64,000 nucleotides of DNA from Cytospora piceicola (lineage: Eukaryota > Ascomycota > Sordariomycetes > Diaporthales > Cytosporaceae). The DNA lies in the NCBI GenBank assembly GCA_023375675.1, contig JALQBC010000027.1, forward strand, positions 531,930 through 595,929, written 5' to 3'. A program made the position numbers and the translations under genes. This document shows positions 1-10,209 of this stretch, piece after piece. Under the pieces are notes generated by a model. That model saw nothing but the letters and a program-made list of their open reading frames with translations, was not told the origin of the DNA and did not search any database. Position 1 is the stretch's first letter. Every line of letters begins with the position of its first letter.

Positions 1-748
1 GCATGCACACCCTACAACAACATAACTTCTAAGGTTAGCAGTATCGGTCGTTGAATTCTGTGCTCAACCAGAAGGGTACTCTTACAGGAGCACAACATGG
101 AAGCAAAGGATAAATCCGAGACGCCGTAGTAGTCTACACAGTAAGCGGTGATCCAGACGTATAGGTTTGGGCGGTCGAATCACTCGCAGTCGCAAAAGGC
201 AGATTGGGTCCTCTCGTGGGGTGCACTGCCATTGCATGAACTTGATATGAGGCAAGCCACGCTATGTATGCTTGCTGGATCCAAGCCACGTTCGCGGAGC
301 CTTTTCACCGTCCTTGGAAAGCAAAAGCGAAGCATTGTTCTTGACATGTATTGCCAAGGAAAGACGTTTGGTACTGTGAGTTTTGCCAATGCATCTAACG
401 CATGGGCTGGTTCTAATGAAATGCTTATCCTGCAGCGCCAAGTGAAGTTCTTGTGGTGATGATGCTGTCACTGTTCAGTCCAAGCGTTCAACGCTTGAAA
501 GTCTAGGGTGGGTCTATATTCAGCAGACCAGCCAATAAACGCGCTTCCGACTGCAATGACAATATTGCCGCTAGCTGCCGCCTATTTTTCTCAACGGGGG
601 AGTGCATGCCATTAAACAACGTCGACGACGGGAAGCGAACTGTCACTTCTCAGCCTTTCCTGTACTGATGAGTTCTTGAGTCGAAGAACACAAAAGTCCA
701 ACACCTTGTTTCTACTCTATCACCCACCAAAAAGAAACAACCGCCACC
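1..748. other. Left-edge spacer, no gene recognised
   Basis: Short open frames here show no family resemblance, no codon pattern and no plausible introns. The last 100 bases before position 749 are presumably the leader and promoter of CBP4. The terminal part of a gene lying mostly outside the window cannot be excluded. Confidence 0.5.
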
Positions 749-1260
749 ATGCCACCAGCAAAGAAACCAGTAAACTGGGGAATGTGGGCAAAGATGTTCT
801 TTGGGTGAGTGAGCCCCCCTCCCTCTCAACCTCTCACTCGGAATATCCAATCACTGACCCTTGACCACAGCGGCGGTGCAATAATCGTAGGCGGGCCGGC
901 GCTCGTATACTACGTGCAGCCGACAGAGGAGGAGCTCTTCAAGAGGTACAACCCAGACCTGCAGAAGAAGAGCCTCGCGAATCGGGATCAGAGGCAGAAG
1001 GACTTTGACGAATTTGTGAACAAGTTGAAGGAGCACTCCAAGAGCGACAAGTCAAGTATGTATCCACTGAGTATCAGAACGCTGGTGAAGTTTTGAAGGG
1101 GAACCCCCTTGCTGACGAGTGCTTAGTATGGGTTGTGCAAGCTGAGGCACTAGAGAAAGAAAAGGAGATGAAGCGGTTGCAGGTCGTAAAGGCTGCTGAA
1201 GAAGAGAGGATACGAAGAGAAGCGATGAGGAAAGAGGCCGGGCTATCAACTGACAAATGA
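749..1260 (+). CDS. CBP4: Cbp4-like complex III assembly factor
   Basis: Three exons, 749-804, 871-1055 and 1127-1260, give a 124-residue protein in continuous frame. The start is set by a strong context (CCGCCACC before ATG) and by the conserved N-terminus [20 protein letters not shown], which spans the first junction. One hydrophobic segment follows (residues about 18-33, [15 protein letters not shown]). After it comes a charged coiled-coil-prone tail with the [17 protein letters not shown] block typical of Cbp4. In yeast, Cbp4 sits in the inner mitochondrial membrane and acts with Cbp3-Cbp6 in cytochrome b maturation. The role here is by homology. The membrane segment plus the NPDLQKK region make the assignment fairly safe; both introns have standard GT-AG ends. 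Confidence 0.88.
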
Positions 1261-2281
1261 TGAGATCCATATGTTTTGTCACGACATGGCCAGACAAGGC
1301 AAGCCTTCTTCTGTACGATATTTTGATACGGCGCAATACGGCGTGGGGCAGGTTCTACGGCGCTCAGGGAGCATTGGGATGCGACATGCATTGCGGGAAA
1401 AGAAAACTTGGAAGTCTTGTATAAGCTTTTTAAACATTAGGGGCCTCATCTCAAGTGGCATTGAGATGCGCTGAGGATGCAGGTGTAAGACTCGACTCAA
1501 ACAGAAATGCAACTGGACCTGTTGGTTCTAATATCTCACTCATTTTGTATTGAACCAAGCAGGCACCGCACAGTAGTGACAGGATGAGTGAATTTGTACA
1601 ATGTGGACATTCTCCGGTGTACTCTAGGAGTTATTTCAACTGAGCAATCCTTCTGTAGGTCGTCAAGCCTGGATTAGGGACTTTGTATAGGCTGGCAGTA
1701 GAGAAGTTCGTGCTCATCGCGCTTGAGTTGTAATGTTGATATGCTTGTCAAATACAGCTTAAGTACGGTACTTACTGGAGGGCACTCCGAAAGAGGATGG
1801 ATGGATGAAGCTTTTCTGATGGCCCGTGCTCCCCAAAGAGCTAATGCTGAGCTTGAGCATTTGGGCGGGCTGGCGGGCTGGCGGGGGTCCCTTTTTTTCC
1901 TTCTGGGATCACGTGGACCCGGCGCACAACCAAATCTTCCTCCAACACCAACATCTTCCAGCATCCCCAATTACGTCGACGACGAGTACGAGTTATATTC
2001 AAATGTGAGTGTGTTCAGATTCCAGGGTCGGTTCATTAGCGGTTTTCACTTTCAGGTGAGGGGGTTGGTTATGTGTCAGACAGGTCAGGACAAAGTGGGA
2101 GAGAGAAAGAAGGAAAAAAAACTAGCAACCAGGAGACGGAAGGGAAGGCTTGGGGGCGACACCACCAAATTAACAGCTTGGCTGACACGACCTGCAAAAC
2201 CACAGTCAGGCGGAACATCCTGAAAAATCCTACCCTCACAACTCCGAACCACCCCCTCCCACCTCACATCCCTTCGCAAAG
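1261..2281. other. Spacer between CBP4 and EGD1
   Basis: No gene is recognised. It holds the CBP4 3' region, a short GGCGGGCT direct repeat near 1863-1883, and presumably the EGD1 promoter and leader. The open frame across 1723-2223 has no recognisable features and is treated as chance. Confidence 0.5.
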
Positions 2282-2963
2282 ATGGCCGACGTCCAGGAGC
2301 GCCTCAAGAAGCTCGGTGCTTCGTCACGAATTGGTGGAAAGGGTACCCCGCGCAGAAAGATGAAGAGGGCACCCGCCCGATCCGGCACCGACGACAAGAA
2401 GCTGCAGCAGGCTCTTAAGAAGCTCAACGTCCAGCCCATCCAGGCTATCGAGGAGGTCAACATGTTCAAGAGCGACGGAAACGTCATTCACTTCGCCGCC
2501 CCCAAGGGTATGTGGGCCCCCACTTTCAACTCAATAACCCCTCCAGACTGGTGGTGGTGGTGAACTCTCTCGGTTTGCCTTGCTGCCGCCAAGTGAAAGA
2601 GCAGGGGCAGCAGGCATATGAGAGAAGACACAGACACACACACACACACGAGGTCATCGATGATGGAGGGGGTTTGACGAGGCAATGCAATACGAGAGTG
2701 GTATGCTGATTGTGGATATAGTTCACGCCGCCGTCCCCGCAAACACCTTCGCCATCTACGGCAACGGCGAGGACAAAGAGCTCACCGAGCTCGTCCCCGG
2801 TATCCTGAACCAGCTCGGCCCCGACTCCCTTGCGTCCCTGCGCAAGCTTGCCGAGAGCTACCAGAGCATGCAGCAGAAGGAGGGCGACAAGGAGGCCGAC
2901 GATGACGAGATCCCCGACCTGGTCGCTGGCGAGAACTTCGAGGGCGAGTCCAAGGTCGAGTAA
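2282..2963 (+). CDS. EGD1: Nascent polypeptide-associated complex subunit beta (NAC-beta/BTF3)
   Basis: Two exons, 2282-2507 and 2722-2963, encode 155 residues. The N-terminus carries the basic ribosome-contact stretch (RRKMKR, about residues 22-27). It leads into the NAC domain, with [18 protein letters not shown] before the intron and [14 protein letters not shown] after it. The C-terminus is acidic ([16 protein letters not shown]), as in fungal NAC-beta. The product should pair with NAC-alpha at the ribosome exit tunnel and shield nascent chains. The intron is 214 bp, long for this window, starts GTATGT and contains a (CA)n tract. Its placement restores the conserved valine across the junction, so the model is firm. 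Confidence 0.95.
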
Positions 2964-3500
2964 AGCGTCGGCTACAGTGACTAGTTTTGAGGAATAGGAA
3001 AATACAGTCCGGTTAGGAGGACAAAATTCCGGTCATGACAAGCACCGATATTAGCGAGAGCTACAGTCGATTAGTGGAGATGATATCCATGGCATTCTCC
3101 ATCTTTTAAAACAACGTACGGTCAGGGTCAAAAACGGCGGATCGGAAACTGTTGTGGTACTTTCTAGCATTGGAGGGACCCCTAGCTCGCGTCTGGGTTT
3201 TGCGAGAAATGAAAACGAATGAAATGAACCCACATGTCTGATACCATACCAGTTGACCATGCATCTTCCACCTGCGCACGGGTACGCTGGAGCTTTCGCG
3301 GCATATACAGAGGCTGCCCCCAGGATGCATAACCTGTGAAAGAATGCGAGGAAGAGAGACAAGTTGGCCGTATGGTATTCAAGTCATGCCATGCCATGCC
3401 CAGTCGCTCGAATCGGGTATCTCTATGTACAAGCAACATACTCCAGAGCTACAGAGACATCGCAGAAATGCGATGTCGCAGGACCTCCGTCCAAGGTTAG
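2964..3500. other. 3' spacer between convergent EGD1 and TAD1
   Basis: Non-coding; the two flanking genes converge here, so this is mainly their 3' untranslated and termination sequence. No structured element was recognised. Confidence 0.5.
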
Positions 3501-4727
3501 TTATTGCATGGACATACCAAAAGCCTCATCACCAGTGTTTCTGACCCAGCCCTTCAGGGCCAACCCTCTCACTGCTTTCTTCACCTTCTGTCGCCCAGCC
3601 AACAGTCCCCCCTCTTTCATGTCTTTGTACGTTCCGTGAGCTTGCGCCAGCTCCCCCATACCAGCCATCCTCGCGACCTCAGCCGCCAAGGCCCATGTCT
3701 TCCCCCTTGAGACTAAACTGCCTCCGCGCGGGTCTGACTGCTTCCGTCCCTGCAACACACCGCCGATGACGTTCTCGGCCAGGCCATTGCACGACCACGC
3801 CGTGGCGAGGTTGCTGGCGACGTACTTTGCCATCTCCTTTTCCTGTGACCCGCGGCGAGAGTACTCGAACTCCAACCCCGTAGTCCGGACTTCGAATGGT
3901 CTGAAAGCGTACCCGTCCTCCCACTCCCCTTGCGACTCCATCACAGGCGCCATCCTGCCATGAGCCGTGAAACACCTCTCACAAGCTGTGGCAGAGAACT
4001 GGCTCTCCGGCAGGATCAAGCTCGACAGGTACATTCCCCGCGGAGAGACGAGAAGCGAGGTGAGCGAGTGGAGTAAGGAGGTGCACTGCGTCAAGGCGAT
4101 CTTGTCGGAGCAGGATTTCGACAGCGTAGACGGTGCATCGGCCCGAGACGGCTTGCGTCTGACTACCCCCAGCTGGGAGAAACACGCGCGGCCCAGGAGT
4201 GCCAGCTCCGGGGAATCGCTGTCCACCTTGTCCATCAGGTGTGGGGGCAGGGGGGCTTCCCACGGCGAGGCATCGTCTTGGGCGGACATGGTGAGTTCCA
4301 TGGAGGCATCGCCGCATGGTGCCTCGGAACAGTACATGTGAAGTGCAACTTCTTCCCTCCAGGTAAACGGCTGTGTTCCTGGTTCGCCGTCCGTCTTTCG
4401 GCGGATGTATGCGGAGTCTTTGCCCTCAGCGAGCGCCTTGCATTCCTGCAAGACAAAGTGGTTCAGAGCTCTCATGGCTAGAACCTCGGCATGCCAATCG
4501 TGTAAAACGTTGCCGTTGGCGGAGGATAACTTTGACGTTGGGAGGCATTTCATGCCCGTTGCCAGCACCAGACAGTTCAGAGACCCATCGCCATGTCTAG
4601 CGACGATCCCGCTCAGGGGCACCCATTCGCGGGTGCCATTGTCACGGGCTTGTGGCCTCCTCTTGGGGGGAAGCCTGTCAAACTCTTGCAAGACGACACC
4701 GGCGATTGCGTCCGCCTCACTTGTCAT
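3501..4727 (-). CDS. TAD1: tRNA-specific adenosine-37 deaminase, Tad1/ADAT1 type
   Basis: Intronless, 408 residues, a length usual for the family. It has the ADAR/Tad1 deaminase layout: the GMKCLP lysine element near residue 60, then DWHAEV with the zinc ligand His79 and proton-shuttling Glu81. SEAPCGD follows with ligand Cys138, and SCSDKI with the third ligand Cys206. Tad1 converts A37, next to the anticodon of tRNA-Ala, to inosine. All key residues are present, so the enzyme looks active. The ATG is the first in frame and gives a family-like N-terminus. The gene converges with EGD1 and diverges from RPL24, sharing a spacer of about 550 bp with the latter. Confidence 0.9.
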   Translation of the reverse strand: MTSEADAIAGVVLQEFDRLPPKRRPQARDNGTREWVPLSGIVARHGDGSLNCLVLATGMKCLPTSKLSSANGNVLHDWHAEVLAMRALNHFVLQECKALAEGKDSAYIRRKTDGEPGTQPFTWREEVALHMYCSEAPCGDASMELTMSAQDDASPWEAPLPPHLMDKVDSDSPELALLGRACFSQLGVVRRKPSRADAPSTLSKSCSDKIALTQCTSLLHSLTSLLVSPRGMYLSSLILPESQFSATACERCFTAHGRMAPVMESQGEWEDGYAFRPFEVRTTGLEFEYSRRGSQEKEMAKYVASNLATAWSCNGLAENVIGGVLQGRKQSDPRGGSLVSRGKTWALAAEVARMAGMGELAQAHGTYKDMKEGGLLAGRQKVKKAVRGLALKGWVRNTGDEAFGMSMQ

Positions 4728-5280
4728 CAGTGGTTATGAGTGTGGTGAATGAAGTTGAAGATGGTGAGGCCGGTCTGGATGCCGGTCAGGTAGCCATACG
4801 TGAGTTGAGATACGTTGGTGTTCAAGTGGTGTAAGTTGCAGATCGGCAGAGTAATCTGTCACCGTGAAGCAAAAGTGAGAACTCACAGTGACTACGGGAG
4901 CCTATGATTTTGGTCGCGAAGTGAACAACCCAAGAATAATCGGACGGATCTCTACCTCCGTAAATGTTCAAATGCCTTGAAGTTACCTAGGTACTCACTT
5001 CCAAAGTATTTAGTACCTAGGTAGTCAGGCTCACCAAAGACCTCGAGCCGTTCATCTACCCGCCAGCCGGCTGCCAGCTGACTGACAGTCCTGCACTAAC
5101 AAAAGCCGACCCACACTCGCTGATTCAGAAAAAAGCCAGCACGGACCACCTCTCTCAGTGTAGGGTCCGTGTTTTGCCCACCATTCGAAATTTCAAAATC
5201 GCCGTACCCGACCTCATCGTCTTGACAACCTCATCTACGACCAACCCCGTCTATCGGCAAATCCACGACCGCCATTCAAA
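4728..5280. promoter_or_regulatory. Divergent promoter region of TAD1 and RPL24
   Basis: This 553-bp spacer separates two genes read outward, so both promoters must lie in it. It contains two copies of the palindromic ACCTAGGTA motif (about 4984-4994 and 5014-5024). The stretch just before RPL24 is C/T-rich and A/C-rich, as expected for a strongly expressed gene. No individual factor site is claimed. Confidence 0.5.
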
Positions 5281-6104
5281 ATGAGGACTTACGACGACAC
5301 ATTCTCCGGCCAGAGGATCTACCCGGGCAAGGTACGATGATGAAAATATCCCTGAAAAGGCGCGGGCTGGGCCACTGTGGGCTTTTGATGGATGGACGAC
5401 TGCAAAAGAGGAGGGAACAATCGCGAGAGCAGGGGGCGCAGTGGCCATCACGACCGTCCATTGGAGGGCTGTTTTTCTCGCAAATTTTTGAGGTTACAGA
5501 AATGCTGACTCTGCTGTGAATCGCAGGGTAAGCTCTACGTCCGTGGAGACTCCAAGGTCTTCCGTTTCCAGAACGGCAAATCCGAGTCCCTCTTCCTCCA
5601 GCGCAAGAACCCCCGTCGCATTGCCTGGACTGTCCTGTACCGTCGCCAGCACCGCAAGGGAATTACTGAGGTACGAATTGAGCCGATCCCGATCCGAAAT
5701 GCACATCGAAGCACAACCGAGACCAAATTCCATCATGCGATCTCATGACAAGACATTTGCGAAAATGTTGGAGAGACATATTGGGAGAAGAGAATGGATG
5801 ACTGACATCCGAACAGGAAGCCGCCAAGAAGCGTTCCCGCCGTACCGTCAAGGCCCAGCGTGCCATCGTCGGTGCTTCCCTCGATGTGATCAAGGAGAAG
5901 CGCTCCATGCGCCCCGAGGCTCGCTCCGCCGCCCGTGTCCAAGCCATCAAGGAGTCCAAGGAGAAGAAGCAGGCTGATGCTGCCGCCAAGAAGTCCGAGA
6001 AGGCAAAGAACGCCGCCGTGGCCTCCAAGGGCCAGACCCAGAGGATCGTTGGCAAGCAGGGTGCTAAGGGTGCTGCCCCCAAGGCCAAGCCCACAACCCG
6101 ATAA
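5281..6104 (+). CDS. RPL24: 60S ribosomal protein L24 (eL24)
   Basis: Three exons, 5281-5331, 5527-5670 and 5817-6104, encode 160 residues. The N-terminus [18 protein letters not shown] and the following [14 protein letters not shown] and [16 protein letters not shown] blocks are those of eL24. They are followed by the long basic tail ([14 protein letters not shown], then Ala/Lys-rich). Both introns are phase 0 and start with GTACGA. The first is 195 bp; it was inspected for a C/D snoRNA without convincing result. The protein is a component of the cytoplasmic large subunit at the intersubunit bridge. Early-placed introns are typical of fungal ribosomal protein genes. Confidence 0.96.
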
Positions 6105-6568
6105 AGGATTTCGAGATGAGCGGGTGCTAGATTAATGCAAACGGTCACGTCTTTTTTTCACTCTACTCGGGAACATGGCGATTGAGATTCAGGGAAAGGG
6201 GACTGGAGTCGGGTTCTCATCATAAAGCCTAGTTGTGCTTTACCAAAGCCTGGCGGTCTTCTAGAAACACACGTCTGAAAAAGGGCTGGTTGCATGGATT
6301 CCTACATGAATGGGACACGATTTTCGCGCGGCATGGGTAGCTCAGAGAAAATAAGCAACTCGTGCATTGATCAATAAGGTTTTCCAAGAATTTTTTGTCT
6401 ATTGTGTCTGACCAGGTGGGAAGCGCTCCGTCTACATTGAAACCGAGAATAACCCAACGCGCTCCTTTCTAATTAATCTATGGCACACGGCCGGGGAGAT
6501 CTACCTCCGGGAGCGGCATGTATACGAATAGATGGTTTTACAAGGCAAGGTGTGGTTCAGGAAAGCAT
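6105..6568. other. 3' spacer between convergent RPL24 and peroxiredoxin
   Basis: Non-coding region between two converging genes, expected to hold both 3' untranslated regions and polyadenylation signals. Nothing else was recognised. Confidence 0.5.
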
Positions 6569-7256
6569 TTACAGCTTGGCCAGGACAGAGGCGGCATCGG
6601 ATCCCTCGACACCTCCCTCGACAGCCTCCTCAGCGTAGACGACCTTTCCGTTGTCGACAACAAGGGCGTAACGGCCAGTCCTCTCGCCCATGGTCCAGCC
6701 AACCTGCTTGGAGAACTTGGCCTCGATGTCGGACATGAACAGCTGTTTGTCACATGTCAAGTCAGCCAATGGCCTTTTTTTACTCTCCGCCCGTAGCGTG
6801 TGGGCCTCTCTGCAACCAGAGCAAAGGAGAAACAACTTACAATGAAGTCATCGGTGACCCCGTTGGACTTGCCCCAGGCGGACATGACATAGGGGTCGTT
6901 GTAGGCGATGACGATGACATGGTCGATGCCCTTGGCCTGGAGGGCGGCCTTCTCATCGATGAAGGTGGGGATGTGCCTCTCGGAGCACGTGGGGGTGAAA
7001 GCACCGGGGACGGCGACGATGACGACCTTCTTGTTCTTGAGCTCTGTATGTGGGAGATCCGGTATCAGCAAGCTGTGTCTTCACAAGCTCACGTAGGAGG
7101 TGGCAGCAGGGGAGGGAACTGGGGGGGAAACAAACCCTTGCTGGCGTTGTACTTCGTGGGGAAGCCACAGGCGTTCATGCCGGCCTTCTCAGGCGTGTAG
7201 GGGATGTACATGAAGCTGACATCCTCAGGGAAAGCAGAGCCGACGGTGACAGACAT
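6569..7256 (-). CDS. Peroxiredoxin, PRX5/PMP20 (Asp f 3-like) with C-terminal AKL
   Basis: Three exons on the minus strand, 7256-7136, 7043-6841 and 6742-6569, give 165 residues. The peroxidatic site is PGAFTPTCSERHIP with Cys60; a second cysteine, Cys30, lies in NACGFP. This pair matches the two cysteines of the fungal Asp f 3/PMP20 group. The protein reduces hydrogen peroxide and alkyl peroxides using thioredoxin or glutathione systems. It ends in AKL, a PTS1-type tripeptide, so peroxisomal delivery is likely. Homologues of this group include known fungal allergens; whether this one is an allergen cannot be told from sequence. Both introns are GT-AG, and phases are continuous (1, then 0). 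Confidence 0.93.
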
Positions 7257-8389
7257 TTTGACGGGTTGTTGTTTTGGGTTTTGGTGGGGAAATTGGGTGG
7301 TGAAAGTGAATTGGTTTTGATTGTAAGTTGTAAATTTGATGAGACAAAGTAGTGAGGAAGGAGAGCTCTCTAATATTGACTCGCGGTGGTCCGAGGAGGG
7401 GTTCTCTTTTGAGGTTCAATCCAAAAACCATACACCTGCAAATCCCGCCCCGCCATGACACAGTAGCAAGCTCCCTGCAGAACGCAGCTTGAGGGGACCC
7501 CTGTCCGTACCTGCAAGTATTTGTCAACCTTGGAACCCGCTCCGGCGCTTGAAACTTTCTCACTCTCGAGTCCCGAGCCTCGGGACTTTCAGGCTGCCCG
7601 TGCGATGGTGACGATGGCCTCCCCAGATGGGGTGAGAAGGGATACTGGATTATCAATCATATCGATCTGCTCCGCCTTGACCGAAATCTCATCTTCTCTG
7701 ACCGGATTCCTGCTGACGTCCTTCCGGTCATCGGCATCAAACGTCTCGTCCATCACTCACGGTCACTTGGCCACACAGCGTCTCGGCCCATATAGGCCGG
7801 CCTCCCGGGCAGATTATTCGGTGGAAGCTCTGGATATCGTTCGCTTGACTAGAGCGGCTTCTCTTCCATTCCATTCGCCATGTTTCGGCGGGCCGTCGTC
7901 AATGATGCTCCACTTGCTTTCACATTAACATGTCATTATGGGTAGCTGCTGCGTATTGACGCCTTGGAGACTGTGTGTCGGTTGACGATAAACAATGCGA
8001 GATAACTCTCTACTATGTATCTATGTATTAATATCCCCCTCGTCCTGCCCCTCTGCCACTTCCAAGTACCTGTAGTAGTTTGGTGTACCGGCACAATCCC
8101 TAGCTGACGACTCGGCCAGTCACCACCAGTCAGCTTACATAGTAGAGTCTGGTGTCTCACCGCTTACTTCCCTCGTCACAAACAAAAATTTGGCTACCAA
8201 CAAAGTCCCGATCCGCAGCCAAAGTCTCAGCGACATAAGTATACGCCCCTCGTACGGATTCTTATAGGCTCACCTTGATCCGTCAACAAATTAAGTTCCC
8301 CTCGTACGTGACTTGTACAAAACGCGCCAGCCCGGCTCGTCTTCCCTCGTCCCATCGGTTGAGCCAGGCATCGTCACATCGGAAACATC
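7257..8389. promoter_or_regulatory. Divergent spacer: peroxiredoxin and DUF1348 promoters
   Basis: This 1.1-kb spacer lies between two divergently read genes. The A/T- and G/T-rich 100 bases next to the peroxiredoxin ATG look like its leader. No further gene was recognised; the antisense open frames across 7225-7656 and 7521-7928 lack any family signature. Confidence 0.45.
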
Positions 8390-9004
8390 ATGGCCAGTGA
8401 ATCGAAACCACCCTTCCCTCCCTTCACGGAGGAGACGGCGACGAAGAAGGTCAAGGCAGCGCAGGATGCCTGGAACTCCAAGTGGGCCCGACCATATCAT
8501 CTCCCAGCATCAGGCCAGGCCCACTGACGGAGTCGAACGTAGAAACCCTGCCTCGGTGAAGTTGGCTTACACCCCAGACTCTATCTGGAGGAACCGCGAC
8601 CAATTCCTTCAGGGCCGCGACGCCATCGAGAAGTTCTTGACGGACAAGTGGTCCGTCGAGAACGGCTACCGGCTGAGGAAAGAGTTGTTTGCCTTCAAGG
8701 ACAACAAAGTATGAGCTCCCGCCTCGCCTGATTCCTTTCCCTCAGAAGGGCTCAGGGCTGCTACGTGTATAATCACCGATACTGACTTGGTGTAAAGATC
8801 GCCGTCCAGTTCTGGTACGAGTGGTATGATGCCTCTGGCCAGTGGTGGAGGTCGTATGGTCTCGAGGACTGGACGTTCGCGGAGAACGGCCTCATGAAGA
8901 AGAGGCAGAACAGCACGAACGACGTGAAGATTGCTGAGGATGAGAGATGGTTCAAGGATGGAGTCGATGTGAATACTGTTGAGATCAGTGAGAAGCACTG
9001 GTAG
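8390..9004 (+). CDS. DUF1348 (SnoaL/NTF2-like fold) protein
   Basis: Three exons, 8390-8481, 8543-8708 and 8798-9004, encode 154 residues, the usual size of this family. Hallmarks are AWNSKNPASVKLAYTPDSIW near the N-terminus, WRNRDQFLQGRDAIEKFL, and the C-terminal EWYDASGQWWRSYG followed by WTFAENGLMKKR. Introns are 61 and 89 bp. DUF1348 proteins adopt the SnoaL/NTF2-like cone fold and are common in bacteria and fungi; no reaction is established for them, so none is given. The protein is likely cytosolic, since no signal peptide or membrane segment is seen. The first donor (GTGGGC) is weaker than the others, but its use restores the conserved stretch exactly. Confidence 0.85.
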
Positions 9005-9440
9005 GTGACGGACAGTGAGTGTATTCCGACAGTCAAGACCGTCAAGTGCAAATGACAGCCTCGATGCCTTCATAGATACCGCAAACTCACCTCTGGTCTT
9101 TCTGACATGCCTATCTCATAAGTGACTTTGAGCCTCACTTCCCACGGGGCACCTAGGCATACACAGTCACAATTACTCACTCTTAGGGATACAAAACTCG
9201 GGGACTCGTCTAAAGCAACCGAGATTCTCTGCTTTTTCATTTTTTAGCTCGTTGAACAAACAATCAGCTACCAACACGGTTTCGACACGATACGACGCCA
9301 ACAACACCTGGTCTGATACCTTGCAAAGAACCGCTTTATTTCCAGTTACATACACATAAGGTCATTCCCATCGACTCCTGATCTCAAAGGGGCTGGGTCT
9401 ATCAGATCCCCATCGTTAAACACGAGAAAACCTGACCATA
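9005..9440. other. Spacer upstream of the MARVEL-like gene
   Basis: No gene is recognised. It should hold the DUF1348 3' region and the promoter of the next gene. One CCTAGG palindrome lies at about 9152. Confidence 0.45.
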
Positions 9441-10209
9441 ATGGCCCGGAAAGACGCGCCTCCATCCTACTCAGCCGCCGGGGATGCCCAAGATGCCGGC
9501 GACCAGCCAGAACCTCGTGCGTTGTCGGTCTTCTTGCGTTTGATCGAGGTACAAGTCTCCAAGGTCCAACATACTCCCACTTGCGTTCGTGGTCCATAAC
9601 CACTAACAGCCAGATACACACAGTTGCTCCTAACGGGGCTTGCAGCAGGCCTCTCCCTCTGGATGCTCCTCAAGGACCTCGCTGTCCCCCCCGCGGGAGG
9701 TACCTCCGCCATACAGGCCGCTATTTTTGTCCTCTGCGCAGCCCTCGTTGGCATTCTCAGCGCGGGATGGGGGCTCGGCGCTCTCTCTTGCAAGTTCGAC
9801 CTCCTCGAAGCCCTGGAGCCCAAATCCTTGAAATTCGGCCGGCTCCACTATCTCCCCATATACATGGGCATATTGTACCTGATAATAGGCTCATTTGGCT
9901 CATGGGCAAGTATTGCTTCGATGGACTCCGGCGCTTCTACGGTTATTCGACTTCAGACACAGGCTCGTATTAGCTAACACCCCGGCTTTATAGTATGCCA
10001 TCGGACAATTGCAAGGCCAGTCTCGATGCTCCGCGAACCTGAGTGCTTATCGCGGCTGCAGCGTGCTGGTCGCGGCGATTTCCATGAACTGCTGTGGCTT
10101 GGCCGCCACAGTCGTATGCGCTGTGAAGGAGCACATGCGTATCAGACAATGGAAGTCCGTCATCGACCGATGTGAGGTTACCTACGGAGCCAGTAGGAGG
10201 GGTGCTTAG
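9441..10209 (+). CDS. Four-span MARVEL-like membrane protein with N-terminal PPSY motif
   Basis: The model has exons 9441-9548, 9624-9905 and 9994-10209, giving 201 residues. The 5' exon encodes a short soluble segment (MARKDAPPSYSAA) with a PPxY motif at residues 7-10, then LSVFLRLIE running into the first membrane span. Four hydrophobic segments follow: LLLTGLAAGLSLWMLL, AIQAAIFVLCAALVGILSAG, YLPIYMGILYLIIGSFGSW and CSVLVAAISMNCCGLAATVV. The layout of four spans with short termini resembles fungal MARVEL-type proteins, but no signature residue proves it. Intron 2 must use a GC donor (GCAAGT at 9906) to keep frame into the fourth span. PPxY motifs often recruit Rsp5-type ubiquitin ligases; this is inference. 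The splice model is moderately sure, the family assignment less so. Confidence 0.6.

Noticed and set aside
5332..5526. Possible C/D-box snoRNA in RPL24 intron 1 (GATGATGA near the donor, CTGA near the acceptor)
   Set aside because: The C-like box lies only four bases from the splice donor, no terminal stem pairs, and no clear guide next to the D box was seen.
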